Assembly (NCBI RefSeq): GCF_021018895.1
Contig: NC_079384.1
Coordinates: 21,440,140-21,504,139 of the forward strand
Reading direction: 5' to 3'
DNA length: 64,000 bases
Source: Seriola aureovittata
Taxonomy: Eukaryota > Chordata > Actinopteri > Carangiformes > Carangidae
Numbering within the stretch: position 1 is the stretch's first letter; each line of letters begins with the position of its first letter. A model generated the notes under the pieces. The model did no database searches, was not told the origin of the DNA, and saw nothing but the letters and a program-made list of their open reading frames with translations. Both the position numbers and the translations under genes were made by a program. Positions 1 to 14,900 of the stretch are shown piece after piece.

Positions 1-799
1 AACAATGCAACGTTGCCTTTGACTGATTGAGGTTGGTGGAGACAAAGGACGGCTTCAGCAGAATGGAGCTGGACTGTGACAACAGATATAAATGATCACT
101 TGCAGTTCATTTGAAGCACAGCTCATCTCGGTTAATGCGAGAGCTACAGGCGTAAGAGTGGGCTTTGTTTGGCGATGATCTGAGCACAGAATAAAACATT
201 AAGACATGGATGTCAGTTTGGTCTCGTTTCAAGCAGTAAAATATTCCTTTAAAATAAGACAGACTGTAAGCTAGATGCAATAGCACTTCTTACTTTATCA
301 TTTTAGTGTAGTACAGTTTGATTCGACTGATTGAATGATTGATTGATTGATTGAAAAGAGGAGAAATAAAAATACACGTGGAACAGAATTTGGACTATCG
401 CTCCATTAATGTGTCAGTAAAAACAAAGTGGACCTCAAGGAGAGATAAAATGTGTTGTTTGAAACTGGTAATAATCTCATCTGGCTGGCAAACTACCTGT
501 TAAAAACTAGCAAAAAAGGCTAAAAGTCTAACGCTTAGAAAAGTGTTCGTGACAGCCCACAATCCGGAAGCCCTGAACTGAATAAACAACGTACTGTTTT
601 GAACTACAGCAGTGGGGGTAAAATGTACATTTTGCCCTGAGGGTGGCGACAGATGAAAGCAGTGTGTGCTGAAGTGCTGAATTTCTAGATTTATTTAAAC
701 ATCTAAAAATGTAAAGAAGTGATGTCATGGATGTCAGGCCAGTAATTGTCGGTTGGCCATGATAGTGGCGTGGCTCTAGGGATGACAATGTCAGTCTGT

Positions 800-1310
800 T
801 GTTCGCTCCAACAGTTTGGTCCAGACTGAAATATCTGTTGGATGAGCTGCCAGGAAATCTGGTGCAGACACTTATGGTTTCTTGATGATGTACCCTGATG
901 ACTATGATAATCCCCGGACTCTTCCTCTTATGAGGTTGATATTTATGGTTTTAAAGGGAATGTATCAGATTCATTAACATGAAATTTGTTCCACACTTTG
1001 ATAATCCTCTGACTTTTCATCTAGCGCCATCACCAGTTCAAATTTCCACTTTATTCACTACTTTGGTTTATGACTAGATACCTGTAAAACTGATTCCCAT
1101 CAGCCCTAAGCTGTATGCTGTTTATTGCTAGCACATGCTAGTATGCTAACATACTAAACTAAAATGGTGAACATTGTATAAGCATTATATCTGTTATGTT
1201 AGCACTGTCATTGTGAGCATGTTAGCATGTTGATGTTAGCATTTAGCTTAAAGAACAGCCTCACAGTACCACTACCACGCTGGCTGTAGACTCTAGGTAA
1301 GCTATGCTAA
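800..1310 (+). repeat. Dispersed fish repeat, copy 1 (GTTAGCATG family)
   Basis: Non-coding block ending in GTTAGCATG / GCTAACAT-rich DNA and AGCCTCACAGTACC. A related block lies at 21480-21960 in the opposite orientation and shares the 'ctagcgccat' and 'gctaacatg' segments. The family looks like a common percomorph interspersed element without coding capacity. Boundaries are approximate. Confidence 0.5.
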
Positions 1311-2101
1311 GGACTGAGGTGTAGATATGAAAACTGCAAACTTGAGTAAATTTAATATAGCCTTCGATGTAGGAAGATGACATTCCTATGACTAGTTTGT
1401 TCCTCCAAACAATGGAAACAGTCATTAGTGGGCACAACACTGGACCTGTCTGGACCCAGCTCAGCCAATATACCGTTAAATATCTTAAATATCCATCACA
1501 TTTTCAGACTCACTTCCTGCTTCAACTTTGACATTGAGGGATTATCAGTGAAAGTGGTTTAGTTCATCTGGATGAACTTTTCTCTTGCTTTCACTGTATT
1601 TCAGATCTCATATATTACTATTGGCTATTGGTGAACGCGATCTAATCATAACAGAGAAACAGAGAGAAATGACGGACAAAACAATGAAAATGAGACTCAA
1701 ACTGTGATAATTTCCTTTAAAATTTTCAGTATTGACTTGCTGACCAAGACTGTCGTCTTTACTGAGACAAAATGTTTTAAAATAAGATTAAATTACTTGT
1801 TAAAACTCAGTATATGTGTAAATAGAGGGGGGAAGCTAGTATGAGCGCAATGTAGCAATAGCAGGTCAAACTAAAGCACTGGTGAGGTGCAGTTACTGGG
1901 AGTTACAGTTTTAAAGTATTTAAAACCTTATTTTTTGGCTGTATCTGCACATTTTGTTGAGCTCAGAGTCATCTTGCCCAGCACCAATGATCTCCCATAC
2001 TTCTGTTACACTTATGATTCTTTCATTCTGCAGACTGTCCTGACCTGTGCAGGATCCCAGTGAAGGTCAGAGGTTACAACTACTGTGCTGAGCTCTCTGG
2101 G

Positions 2102-5100
2102 TCATTTCTTGGGGCTGCTGTACTGTCCCAGAGGTGAGCCCTGAACATAGGTGAGGATGGCGCTCTGCAGGTAGCTGGCTCTGTTGGCCTCGTCCTCCCT
2201 CATCCTCAGGATCTCCGCCTCCCTCAGCCGCAGCTTCTCCTGCATGGAAGACATCTCACTCTCTTTGTCGAGGAGCGCCTCTCTGTGGTTACCTCTCAGT
2301 ACTGCGGGACAGCAAGTCACAGAAACATCTTTTAAATCCAGACTCCCTCCTGCCTCCTCTCAAACACACTCTGACCAGTCTCACAACAACACTGCTTTCC
2401 AAACACCAATCAGAGTAAACCATGTTATTACACAATGTAAAGAAACCTGTGGGAAACTAAAAGACAAAGTAGATTAGAATATTATCTGTTCCTAAACGGA
2501 GATTATGAACTGGCAGAGATGATCCTGAGCGAGGCTCAGTGACCACAAACTGGAAATCCAACAAGGACAACACACAGAAAAAAGAACACATGGTCACCGT
2601 TCCACAGGTGAGGATGAGATAGAGATGAACTCCCTCCTAAAATGTAAATGATTCAACAAAATAAGGAACATTTACTTGAACTAATTCAGTTCTGTCATTC
2701 AAAATTTCAATGAACTAAATGGTGTAAAGGAAACAGGGCAGATCTGCCCAGTATATATCAACATGCCACAAACTTTGGGACACAAAAACACACACACACA
2801 GATACACACACACACACAGACACATGCACAGACACACGCACATGCAAATAATATACATAATTTATACATGTATATTGATCTTGGTGTTGTTCATTGCTTT
2901 TTGTATTTTGATACTTTGGCAACAATAAAACTTTGAATTTGAATTTGAGAAAAAAAATTATAAAAGATAAAAGACAGCATTGCAGAAAATAACTCAGATC
3001 TCATGCTACTGGCATCAATACATCTCTTTGGACAAATTTCTTTGCACTGAAAGAAAATGATAGACAGAGACACAAGAGGAAACTAATTAACTTCAAATGA
3101 ACTACCTTTTAGCTCTCTCTCCAGAGCACTGATCTTCTCTCTGAGTCCGGCCTGTGCTGTCCTCTCTGCCTGTAAATGTCCAATCTGCTCCTGCAGCTCC
3201 ACCTTGACCCGGCTCACCTCAGCCACCTTCTCCCGGTCCTTACCCGACAGCTCCTGCAACAACACACCGCCTGTTAAACACCCAAAGCACGTTGATGCTA
3301 ACAGACAAACATCTTCTAATCATCACCTCTGGAGGCAACTCAGGCCGACAAGGCCACAGCACAGCAGCCTTTAGTGGCAGTTGAGGCTTATCTCAGCATG
3401 GGCAACAGATGCGCTACAGCTGGGACAGTTGATAATCTATCCTAGAGTTGCAAAGTGGGAGGAATTGCTTTGGGTGTCCAGCATCTGTCTGAGACACATG
3501 TCCATTTTCTCCCAGACAATGTTAGGTGACTTGAATCATTAGTACAAACAATGAAGAACTGGGATAGAAAATATGTGGTTCATTTATAAAAAGTTAAATG
3601 TTCAAGCCTGAGGAGAGGAGTCGAGGAGCTCCTGAGGTGCATTTCAGTAACAAACATCCAATCACCTTGAAAGCTGAACATTCTGTTGTATGAGCCACTA
3701 ACAATAAGCAGAGGCTAAAGATTACACTGTGGAAACTTGATAATATTATCTGTACTAAATCAGTTTCTTTGGATTCTGAGTCGGCGTTTGAGGAGCTTGA
3801 CTTCGTCTGTGTTTTGTTCTTCCGGATTTGCAACAGCTGCTTTGTGTTCCAGCTGTCCAGCGGCTGCTGGTCACAAAGATGGACAAGGTACACAGCTTCA
3901 TTACTTCTCTCATTCATTACTACTTCATATTACTCCAATACAAGTCAAAGTTGTTCAGTCAAATCTTTCCCTAGCCTACATATTATTACATCAACACATT
4001 GTTACATTGTTCCACGGTGCATTTACAGAACCTAATGACTGTGAAACAACCTGCTGAATGACTGACTGACTGACTGACTGTAGAGCCTGTAGAATAAAAA
4101 CATTTAGAATATGATACACAGCCTGTAGAAATGGCCATAAAACACAACTGAATCAACAAAAGGAAAAAGGACAACTACCAACTGTCTGTTTAAAAGTTTA
4201 TGTGGAATTAAATAAACATTATTTCGACATGCTTTCTCAAATTAGTTGGCAAATATTTGTAGGCAATGATGAAGTTTGGTCGTAGTAAAGAATGTTTCTC
4301 ACTTAGACTTAAGATTAAGTAGTGGAGGAGTTGGCTGTGATTGATTTTTCTCCTGTGATGAACACAGTGAATGGTCAGTCACATTTTTCAAATAAAGTAA
4401 AATTCATTCACACAAACACAGATACATACGATTCCATCACATATAAACCTTGAAAAATACAAACACACGCACACACATCATAAACACATGCCATACACAT
4501 CATATTCTTTTCATTTGCATGCCTCTATAACAGTTTATTGTTCGGTTGTCATTTACATATCGGCCCATTATGTGTACCTTTCATGTCACATGTAGATGTT
4601 ATCTAACAAAAAAAAAAAAAACACCATTGTGTAAATCAGACGCTGAGGGTTTTAACGCAGCTCAGGGAGCTCCATGTGTGTCTCCGCCTCTGCTGCAGCT
4701 CTAACTGCTAACTGTGTTCATAAGCCGACCCATCCGCTGAGCCAAACTACGATAACTTTACATTGTTTTTAGAAACGCTTCATGCACCTGCCTTTTCACC
4801 TCACACATGCCTTTGCTTTAATTCACTCACCCATTCAGACACATGCAAACTCCCTACAGACAAGGCTCAGCCGGCCAGGTTGGCTTCAAGCCCAGGAACT
4901 TATTACCGTGAGGTGACAGTTCTACCACCGAAACACTGGGGCTTCAGTGGAAAAGCCACATTTAATGATAAATGAGATATCAGATTGAGACTGACTGAAC
5001 CCATCAGATATATATATATTGATTTGCATGTAAGCCATAACGACAGCATTAGTTCAACTGCAATGTGGGTCTGTGGTGTGAACACAGGAGTGACATATGT

Positions 5101-8100
5101 AATATGGTGACGCCTACACAATGTGAGCCTGGAACGTTCTATGTGTAACAGGCGCCACGGCGAGTCCTGACCTGCTGGAGCTCCTCGATCCTGCGCCGCA
5201 GTCCGTCCGTCTCGGCGCTCTGCTGGCTGGTCTTGGCCTGCAGCTCGGAGATGGTCTGCTTCTGCTGGGAGCAGTGGAGCTGCACCTCCTGCAGGGAGGA
5301 GCGCACCGAGCGAAGCTTCTCCTCTAAGGCCGACACCTGCTCCTGCTGCTCAGACGACACAGGGAGGAGGAGGAGGAGGATGATGATGGAGAAACGGAAG
5401 GAGGAAAGTGTTGTATGTGGAAGTCCGAATGGGTTGTTTTCATTATCCATAATTACATGTGAAATATCTACAAATGAATTTCAGCACGTCGTAACTGTGG
5501 TAGATCACGTTAAAATAAGATATATCTTTTCTTTTCCTTTTTTTTTGAAAACCATAACTTCTTGTTGTAGATAGAACAAATAATGTGTCACAGTCACAGT
5601 AGAGATATGGAAGTGTGAGTGCTGCAGATGAATGCAAAGAGAAACTTCTTGCTAAGACCACAGTCAACCTGGAGTGATGGTCCTCATCCCTGAAGCATTA
5701 GTTTAGTTCCTGTCTTCATCTATTTGTTGACCTAAATGAAGTGAAACAAACTCAGCGCACAGCTGGTGTCACGAGAAGAGGGCGCCAGGCCCGGCTCCAG
5801 CTGCCCGGTCCACTGACTACACTACAAGGAACAAGTGGAGTATAAGGCCTGCATAATTTCTTATTGTTGTTGTGGCCTGTTGGCAGCTGGCATAACTTAA
5901 ACAACCCACTACCTGTGCTGTGACACTCCTCATAACTGGGGTTGATTAACGCACCTCAGTGCTTCTTGGAACAGACCGAGTCAGACACACAGCTGGCATT
6001 AAAAGCCTGGTCACATGTGTAATCGTGTTAAATAGATAGTTCCTTACGAAATGTTGTTCATTCATTGTAAGATTACGTATTTCAATAAAGTTGGTTAAAA
6101 AACATATTTATATTTTTTCCATGTCTGTGTCATCTTCAGATTCAGCCTAGACATCGCAACACAAGTCTAGGCTGAATCTGAATATGTCATATGAAAAAAT
6201 ATAAATACATGTCTCAACCATTTTAGTAGCTGCATGTGGAGACAGTGACATTTTAGTGATGTTTTCTGTCAAAAATAAATAAGAAATGAATTGATAATGA
6301 AGAGAAATCCAACATCTACGCACATAAACGTAGTTTATGTATCAGCACAGAAACTCATGTACTGTACTGACAGTTCTTGTATAGACGTAGTATCTTTGGT
6401 CTGAAGATGGAGCTACAGAAAGGTTCAGAGGTCAACAACATTATTTGGAGATCATAAAAATCAAGAGCTTAATTTTAATGGCAGGTGGCCATCAGTTTTT
6501 GATTTATCTTGCTTTCCATTCACTGGACAGATGGAAGTAAACAAAGCGAGAGTGAATATATAACCCACCTCTTCCAGACGCACTTGGGCTCGCACTCTTC
6601 CCAGTTCCTCCTCCGCCTGCACCCTCTCCGTCACACATGCTGCTTTAGCTTTACTCAGTTCCTACAACAGATGCAACAACACATTTTCACATGACATTAC
6701 ATTACAGCAAAGATGTGTACGGCATGTGTTTATTTAACTCTCTCCACCAACTGTGCCTCCTCACTAACAATGCAGACAGCACTCTAGCACTGAAGTGTTC
6801 CCATGTGCTACATTTTTCCAGTTTGACCTGAGAGGAGGGAAATTCCCACAAACATGTAGATTTGAATAACTGAACTCCCTGGAAAAATACAGTTAGGGAA
6901 AGTAACAATTTCCCACATTCAATAAATACAGCATCCACTCACCATCAGTTGCTTTGATTTATAGTTCAGCGCAGGATTTCACTTGTTGATCGCACCACAG
7001 CAACACTACTGTATCGTATTGCATAGTATTAGGACATATCTTGCTGTAATTACTTATCTCAAAGTAAGTTCTTTCATTCACTGTGACAGAGAGCACTGAT
7101 CCTGGTGAGTAGGTGTTTGATAGATCTGTGCTTTCTTCAATTTCCCTAATGTTGTTTTCACTGTCAACAACAGCATGAGACATGCAGAAAAAACCACAAG
7201 CAGCCCAAGCTGACTAATCACAGTTCTTGATGTCTCCACGTGATATAGCTGTAGCCTGAAGCTGTAAATACATGTTTGAGGGAACATACATCAGTTATAG
7301 CAGTTATGGTGACATAAGCTCCACTACTACACCATAACCACTTTATGTAGCTTATGGTTGTGGTTGTTAACAAGTTGCAAGAGTTCAGATCAGTTCAGTC
7401 AATCGTAGTAAAGACAATAATGAATCCGAACAGCAACCAATACAATACCTGCATACATGCAATACAAAACAAATAAGCTCCAGGTCACTGTTGTCACTGT
7501 TGTCATATTTCACCAAAACCATCAGAGACAGCAGCAGAGAAAGGAAGGGCAACAGGCCAAATCAAATTTGGTTTAAAAAGCCAATAGCTGATGGAGGAAA
7601 AGATCTCATGTACCTGTTTGTGTCACCTCCAGGGAGCTAAAACCTCCACTGTGATGGAAGATAATTAACCTCACTGTGTAGAGGCTGCTGGGAGTCCAGT
7701 GTGATGACCTGAGCTCTCTGTGTAGCCCTGACTCAATACAGGCAGCAAAGATCATTACAGTTTACTTACACATGTCACTTTGCACCACACACGCCAAAAA
7801 ATTCATTAACCAACAAACCACATTAAAGTCCATGTTAAAATGTGATAACAGCCTATGTGCAAAGATGTGGAGCTGAATACTGTTCAATAAAGGCTTAAGT
7901 TAAATCAATGTAGTGCGATCTTGCATGATTTTGTACAAGATTTAACAGTAAAAGCATCTTAAGCAAACTGGTAGGGGGGGGGGGGGTCTACTCTGTCCTG
8001 AGTGAGGATTACAATTCTGTGCACTGAACACTATAAACTGGATTCGATACCCAGCTTGAATGGAACCAGAAACGTTACAGTTTCTGTCAGTGGTGTGCAG

Positions 8101-8882
8101 CTATCAGGACGTCTGAACTCTGACCTCTTCCAGTTGTATCCTCTGTCCCTCCAGTTTGAAGATGCGTTCTTGCAGAGCTCTCTCACTCTCTTCGAGATGA
8201 CAATTCATGTGCTCCACCTGGACGGAAATGACAATTTTTGGTATTTCATCTTTTTAAAAAGACTACGGCTATGATAATGTTATGATTTTATGAATCATAC
8301 AGAAAAATTAAATAAACAAAAAAGTGTCCCATGGTTAAAAAAAAAAAAGTACTATAATACAATATATATAATAATATATATATAACGTGTGCTAATGTAC
8401 ACATTACATCTTGTCTGTGTAATCAATACAAAAATTCAAGTGTAAAATGACAACATGTGGTTTTACTGTGGATGTGGATTTTGGGAATATTTCTTGACCA
8501 GGAGCTGTAATTTCCTGGGATGATGTATTAAACTATGTCTTTAAATAAATTTCCTAAACCTTTCCACAAATATCCACAATCAGTAAAATGTACTTAATTA
8601 TTTTACTTATTACTTATTATTTACCTAATTACTTATTGATTTCATATATTCGTCTTCTGTGGTTTAGATCAGTGGTTCAGGGGTCCTCGAGTGGGCTCCT
8701 GGGGCTCCCAGCAGAAAACGGGAATTTATTTGAACTATAATTCCATCCATAAGTAACACACACTTGTAGACCAGTGGAATATACTGGTAAGACTGTGTAT
8801 TCCATCAGCTGCATGCACGACACAAACAAAACAGTGGCCCGATTTTCAGTCAGGTATGATGATTATAATTGGTTCATTTCCA

Positions 8883-8918
<36 letters not shown>

Positions 8919-11900
8919 AACTAAAACATTAACAGGATAACTGCAGTTTATTACAGCTTGGGTCTTATTGACGGAGGTTTGTCAATCATTTCTGTTGTTA
9001 TAGCACAGTACTCACCAAGTTCATCACTGAGACCCGGGAACACTTTGTTGATCCAAGTCACTAAAAACAAGTCTGACAGTTCAAGAAACATGAAAAGCAG
9101 GAAGCGGGTCTGTAAACCGTAATGTTTACAATGGACAGCTTGGGAAATAGTTTGACCTCTCACCTTTGTTTTCTCTTCCAAATAAGTCTGACTAACTCTG
9201 ATCAAGCAATCACTTGTTTCCTGACCCATCAGATTTCTTTTTAGTGATGTCATTATGTTCCCAGATCCCAGCTCTTAACTTAGTGAGTGCAATGTTACAG
9301 ATTGGAGGTACAAAGTGATGGACAAAACTACAAAAATAAGAGCAGAGCTTAAATAAATATAAATTCTCTTTAGAATATTGTTTCATTTTGTTGCAACCTG
9401 CTCAGAAATTCAAGAGAGCACCTCTTTCTGGCGGAGAGTGTCCATGTCCTCCAGGGCTTGCTTGGACCTCCGTTTCTCTATTTCCAGACGATCTGTCAGA
9501 GGATGACACACAGAAAATCTCTGCTAGGTTTGTTGTGAAAAAGACTGTGTGTGCGTTCCTGTTCTGTGTGTGTGTGTGTGTGTTACCTTCTGCCTGTGCT
9601 AGGCGCAGCTTGAGTTCAGCTGTGCTGTTGGTCAGTTCTTGCTTCAGCTCAAAGATCTGGTGCTGCTGAGACTTACACCGTCGCTCCATCTCCTCCACCT
9701 AACACGCACGCACACACGTGCACACACACACACACACAAACAATTAGCCTCACATCTACCACAACTGGCACAGATGCATTGTCCTTAGAATCCACTGTAA
9801 CAGCTGATTTATATCAATACAGCTTCTCTCCTATAGATCTGTCTGTGCTAACTTCAACAGTTTCTTCATCCAAAACATCGAACCTGTCTTTTAGACCTTA
9901 TTCCAACTAGGCCGTTCAATGATGCTTTACCTTTACTTAACACTTCCATGTCAGATCTGATCACCTGATCTTTATCAACAGGCAATAAACTGCAGGCTTT
10001 AAGGTTGCAGTATGGGAGGCAGAGCCTTCAGCTATCAGGCTCCCCTCCTGTGGAACCAGGTCCCAGTCTGGGTCCAGGAGGCAGACTCAAGTGAGTCCTG
10101 AACCATCCCTTAGTGAAGCTGCTATTGACCTAGACTGCTGGGGGATTCCCATGATGCACAGAGTGATTAATACTGCAAGTGATTAACTCAACTTAACTTA
10201 ATTAATTGATGCTTCTATCATTGCTGCTGTTATTATTAATGATACAATTACACCTTTAAGTAACATTATTATTATCATCATCATCTGACAGTGCTTGAAT
10301 ACAACAGTATTTACAGCTGTTCCCGTCTTCTCCCCCTCTCCCCCCTTTCTTTCCTCTCAACCCAACCGGTCGAGGCAGACGGCCGCCGGCCCTGAGTCTG
10401 CTTCTTTTAGAGGTTTCCTTCTGTTAAAGGGAGTTTTTCCTCTCCACTGTCACCGAGTGCTGCTCATGGTGGAACACTTGGATTTCTCCCTGTAATATTG
10501 TAAGGTCCTGACCTGACTCTGTGAACAGCCATGAGATGATGTATGTTATGATTCAGCCCCGTATAAATAAAACTGAATTGAATTAACAGAGCTCATAATC
10601 AAATACTGACTACATAATTCCACACTGTTAGACGGGGTTCTCTTACTTTGCTCCTGAGTTGGATGCTTGTTTGGTTCTGGTCCTGGATCTCTCTGAGGAG
10701 TTTGCTCTCTCTGAGCGTGCAGTCCTACGGGAGGAAAACACAACAACAGTCATATCTCACAAGTGTAAAGTGTAGTGTTTGATTTTGCATGCCGATAATG
10801 TGTTTTTGTTTTGCACAACTTCATTGTTTGTGTTACTGACTCAGACTGTAGGATGAGTTCATGTCGTCCGAACACCGGACACAACCTTGATTTTGCCTCG
10901 TTACACTTCATACAATTTCAACCTCCTCATGCTCTCTGCTAACACTAGTGATCCTGCATGACCAACGGGCTCAGTTTACTCTGGGGTTATCACACCAGCT
11001 GCGATGAGCTAATGCATGGGAAAGAGGGGTGAGTTTTTAACAAACTGCCACACATGGGCAGCAGTTAAAGATAGTGATTCAGAAGATGAAAGTTCACACA
11101 GGTTAAATGTTAAGCAGAGCCCTAGAACATGAAAATTGGATGTTAACTGTAAACTGGACTGTAAACATTTATTACCATGCAAAGTAAAGTCTTGTTTGCC
11201 CTTGGACTGTGAGGATGTGACTCTGAGCTGTTGCACTTGTCACTATAATGTGGCTGCAGTATTTTGTCTTATAGGACTTATCCTCACAGCTGATTGTCAG
11301 TAGGTGGTTCTTTCATATGTGTAATCCAGAGCAAAACCTGCTCCTCGCATGTATGGCCTGCACCGTTACCACGGCAACCATCCTCAGCGTGACCTCGAGC
11401 TAACATACATCAGTTACTACATCACATCACAGGGTTGTGCTAACATTTACATTCACTCAAGAAACTTATTACTCATATAGCAAAATATGTTCGATTAAAT
11501 GTATTTTTCAGGAGCTTGTTCAGGCTGGATCATAAATAAAAAAAAATCTAAACCAAGCTAACGTCTGTTTTTTCACCTCTTGCTCCTTCTTCCTCTCTCT
11601 GCTCTGTCGCTCCCTCTGTTCTTCTTTCTCAGCCTTCACTCGAGTCAGCACTTCTCCCATGTTGTGATTCTTCTGCTCAGAGAGAGCGAGGGCAGCTTCC
11701 GTCATCTGCAGTCTGCACATCAAATAATCATGTGATCAGAGGAACAGTTGGAGCTGTAATGATTAGTGGATTGACAGAAAATAAATAAGCTACTATTTTG
11801 ATCATTGAATAATAATTTTAAGCAAAAATGCCAAACATTTGCTCGTTCCAGTTTCCAAAATGTGACAATTTTATGCTTTTCATTGTCGTATGTGATAATA

Positions 11901-14900
11901 GATTTAGTATATTTGGGTTTTAAACTGTTGGTCAGAAAGAACAATACATCTGAAGACGTCACATTGGGCTGTGGGATATTATAAAGGGCTTTTCACTACT
12001 TTCTGACATATTACAGACCACACCAATCAAATAAACAACTGCCATATGAATCGATATTGGAAATAATCGTTATTTTCAGCCATCGTTACTCTACATGCTT
12101 CTTATTATACTTAAAGGAACATTCGTAGTGAAAATGAATATTTCTTGCATGTACACAGACACACAGGCCAAGAGAATCATTTGATTTGTAGTACATGAAC
12201 ACGTGATAATCATGATCAAACTGTACCAACCAGTTTTTGATCTTTTATGAGGCACCAGTGTCTCTATAATTTGAAAGATATGTCAACAGTCCTCGTTAAC
12301 GGAAAATGAGAGAAAATATGAACTTGTTCAGACTTTGTGCCTCTGGCATAGCATCAGCTAATTGTAATGTTCCTGGAGAAGGAGCAGTGTTACGGGGTAA
12401 AACCCCAGAAACACCCAGTATTAATAACAACTTTAATGTTGCTGCAAAAGTGTAGTTGAAAATAACTTGGCACCATTGCTCAAACACACAACACTGACAA
12501 GTTTATTAATATAAAGAAGAGGTCTTCATGGGTCCACTTGGATCCTAGACCGAACCAGGGATCTGAGTCAGACCAAGTATGAATAATATTCAATCTAATT
12601 GGGTCTTATAGGGTTCTGTTGTCTTGCCACAGGAGAGAAGAATAACAGCACACAGTCACTAAATCTCTGGTGTTAATGTTTGTTTTTAATGCTTTGTATA
12701 GTTTTGTGTACACGAGTAATGGTTGTAAACGATTGCTTGTTTTGCATTTATTATATAAATTCTTTCATTTTGCATGTGAACCCTTCAGTGTTGTTTTGTT
12801 CAAATATATTTTAAGGCCACTAACAAGTCATTTAATCACTCTCAAACTTCAATTAAAATTTAATACGTTTGGATTAAAAAAAAAGACATATCCCTCATGG
12901 TAATGTATTTGTGAAAAATACACAAAACTACTGAAAACAAATGACATGATGACATCAACACAAGTGTTGGTGATTTTTAAAGGTCCATACAGTCTAAAAG
13001 CAGATGTCCATGTGTTGTTTGGTTATAAGCAGGTCTAGGTTCTATATTAATACTGTATCAAAGTATCAAAGCCTCAGTCCACAGAGAAATGCACACAGCC
13101 TGTATTCAGAAACTGAGCCTTAAAAGCAGCCGTCAGGACTTCTGGAACTTTGTGATGTCACAACAAAGCAGTCACTTTTCTCTGGCCAATCTATGGCAGT
13201 GTACCACAGTGGGATATACTGTGTATATGTATATATATATATATATATATATAATACTGTAGTGACTCAGCCCCAGCCTGAGTCAGTGGGGAGGCCTCTC
13301 ATCAGACACAGTGTCCGCAGTAGGTTATTGTACAGTCCTTTACACAGTCTTGTGTTTGGCTGCGTATTACACGCAACACTCAGACACAGACTGTGCTGTT
13401 CTTCTTATCGTAAACGTGGAATAAAGGAGAATGAAACGCTTACTTGGCAGTGAGAGAGTTGACAGCTGACTTCCTCTCATTCAGAGCTTCCTGGAGTTGG
13501 CCAATCTGAATGGAAGTGGACCTAATGAAACAGAAAGGAGGTAATGAGATCATGGATACACAATTAGATTTTCTTCCAAATATGTTTGTTTAATGATGTC
13601 AATAATGTTTTAGAGGAAGCTGCAGAGTAACTGTTAAAAAAAGTGCTACGTTTATTTCCTTTGCAAATATAAGGTATTAAAGGCTTATGTGCAACTGTCA
13701 GTTATGGTTACAGCAGATGACCAAAAATATTACCATTTGCTCTCACCTGTTGGAGTGGCTTATCTCCTCCCTCTGTCTGTCTATGGTTTCCATCAGGTTT
13801 AGGAACTGAAAGAGAGGAGGAACAACCAGAGTGATAACCCATAAACTTCATCCTAAATCTGTCATACTTCACAGATCCTTTAAAGTGACAGATTTCCACC
13901 CAAATTCTCTTGTATATCAATAAAGGCCCAAAAGTCTTAAGAGTATCAAACACACCGCCAGTAGACTTCACTTCCTCCATAACTGAGGATTGTGATCATA
14001 TCATTTGAGATGCTGCAGTGGGGATCTGAGAAGTTTGTCTGGTTGTATATTCCAGGCACCTCGAGGGACATTAGACACTAAGTGAGACATAGCAGCTAGA
14101 GCAACAATAAAAGACGCGTCTTCCTGTTTCTCCTTGTTCATTATGATTCATAATATTCATGATTTATAATCTAATACAACTAATAATGCTCATAATCTGT
14201 TATTTCTTGAGAAGCTTTTTGAGAAGATGAAGAAACACATCAGGTTCAGTAAAGTGCCACATGACCTGCTGTCAGTCATTGGAATTTAACTTCACCATGT
14301 GATTCCATGCTGATGATGCAGGATGACGTCCTCAAAACTGTCAGCCAGTGTGACTTCATGTTTTCTTGGTTTATTTATGAAAAGTCAATGTGAACAAGGA
14401 CCCGATCATAATTAAAAGGAAATAAACAGATCAATCAAAGTAGTAGTGGTATGAAAGCAGCCTACGAGTATGAGAATTATTCCATGCTTTAGTTTGAGGG
14501 TTACCTGGCGGCCCTTCATGTCCTTCAGGGTCTGAATCTCCATGCTGAGGACCTGGGTCCTGCTGCGGCTCTCTCTCAGGGTGGACTGTCTGTCTGAGTT
14601 GTGCCCTGTGGTCTGCTCTGAAAGGGTTAAACAATAAGAGCAAAATGGTAAACCGCAACAGAGGGGAGAGCATGCGTGGAAAAACTGTACCACATTCAAA
14701 TCAGTTCACTAAACTGAAAACATACTGTTAGAGTTACAATCACAGTTTTGAATTATTACTCCCTCTGAATGAAAGACTGACCAAGTGCTTTGAGTGTATC
14801 ACAGGGAATGTTGTTTCCTGCCATCTCCAGCTGCACTATGCTCTTGTTCTTCTGCAGAGCCTCGAGCAGGGACCTGCCACCCAGCAGACCGATGCTGTTC

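Noticed and set aside
4055..4082. (TGAC)n tract as a regulatory array
   Set aside because: A short simple repeat with no other supporting context.
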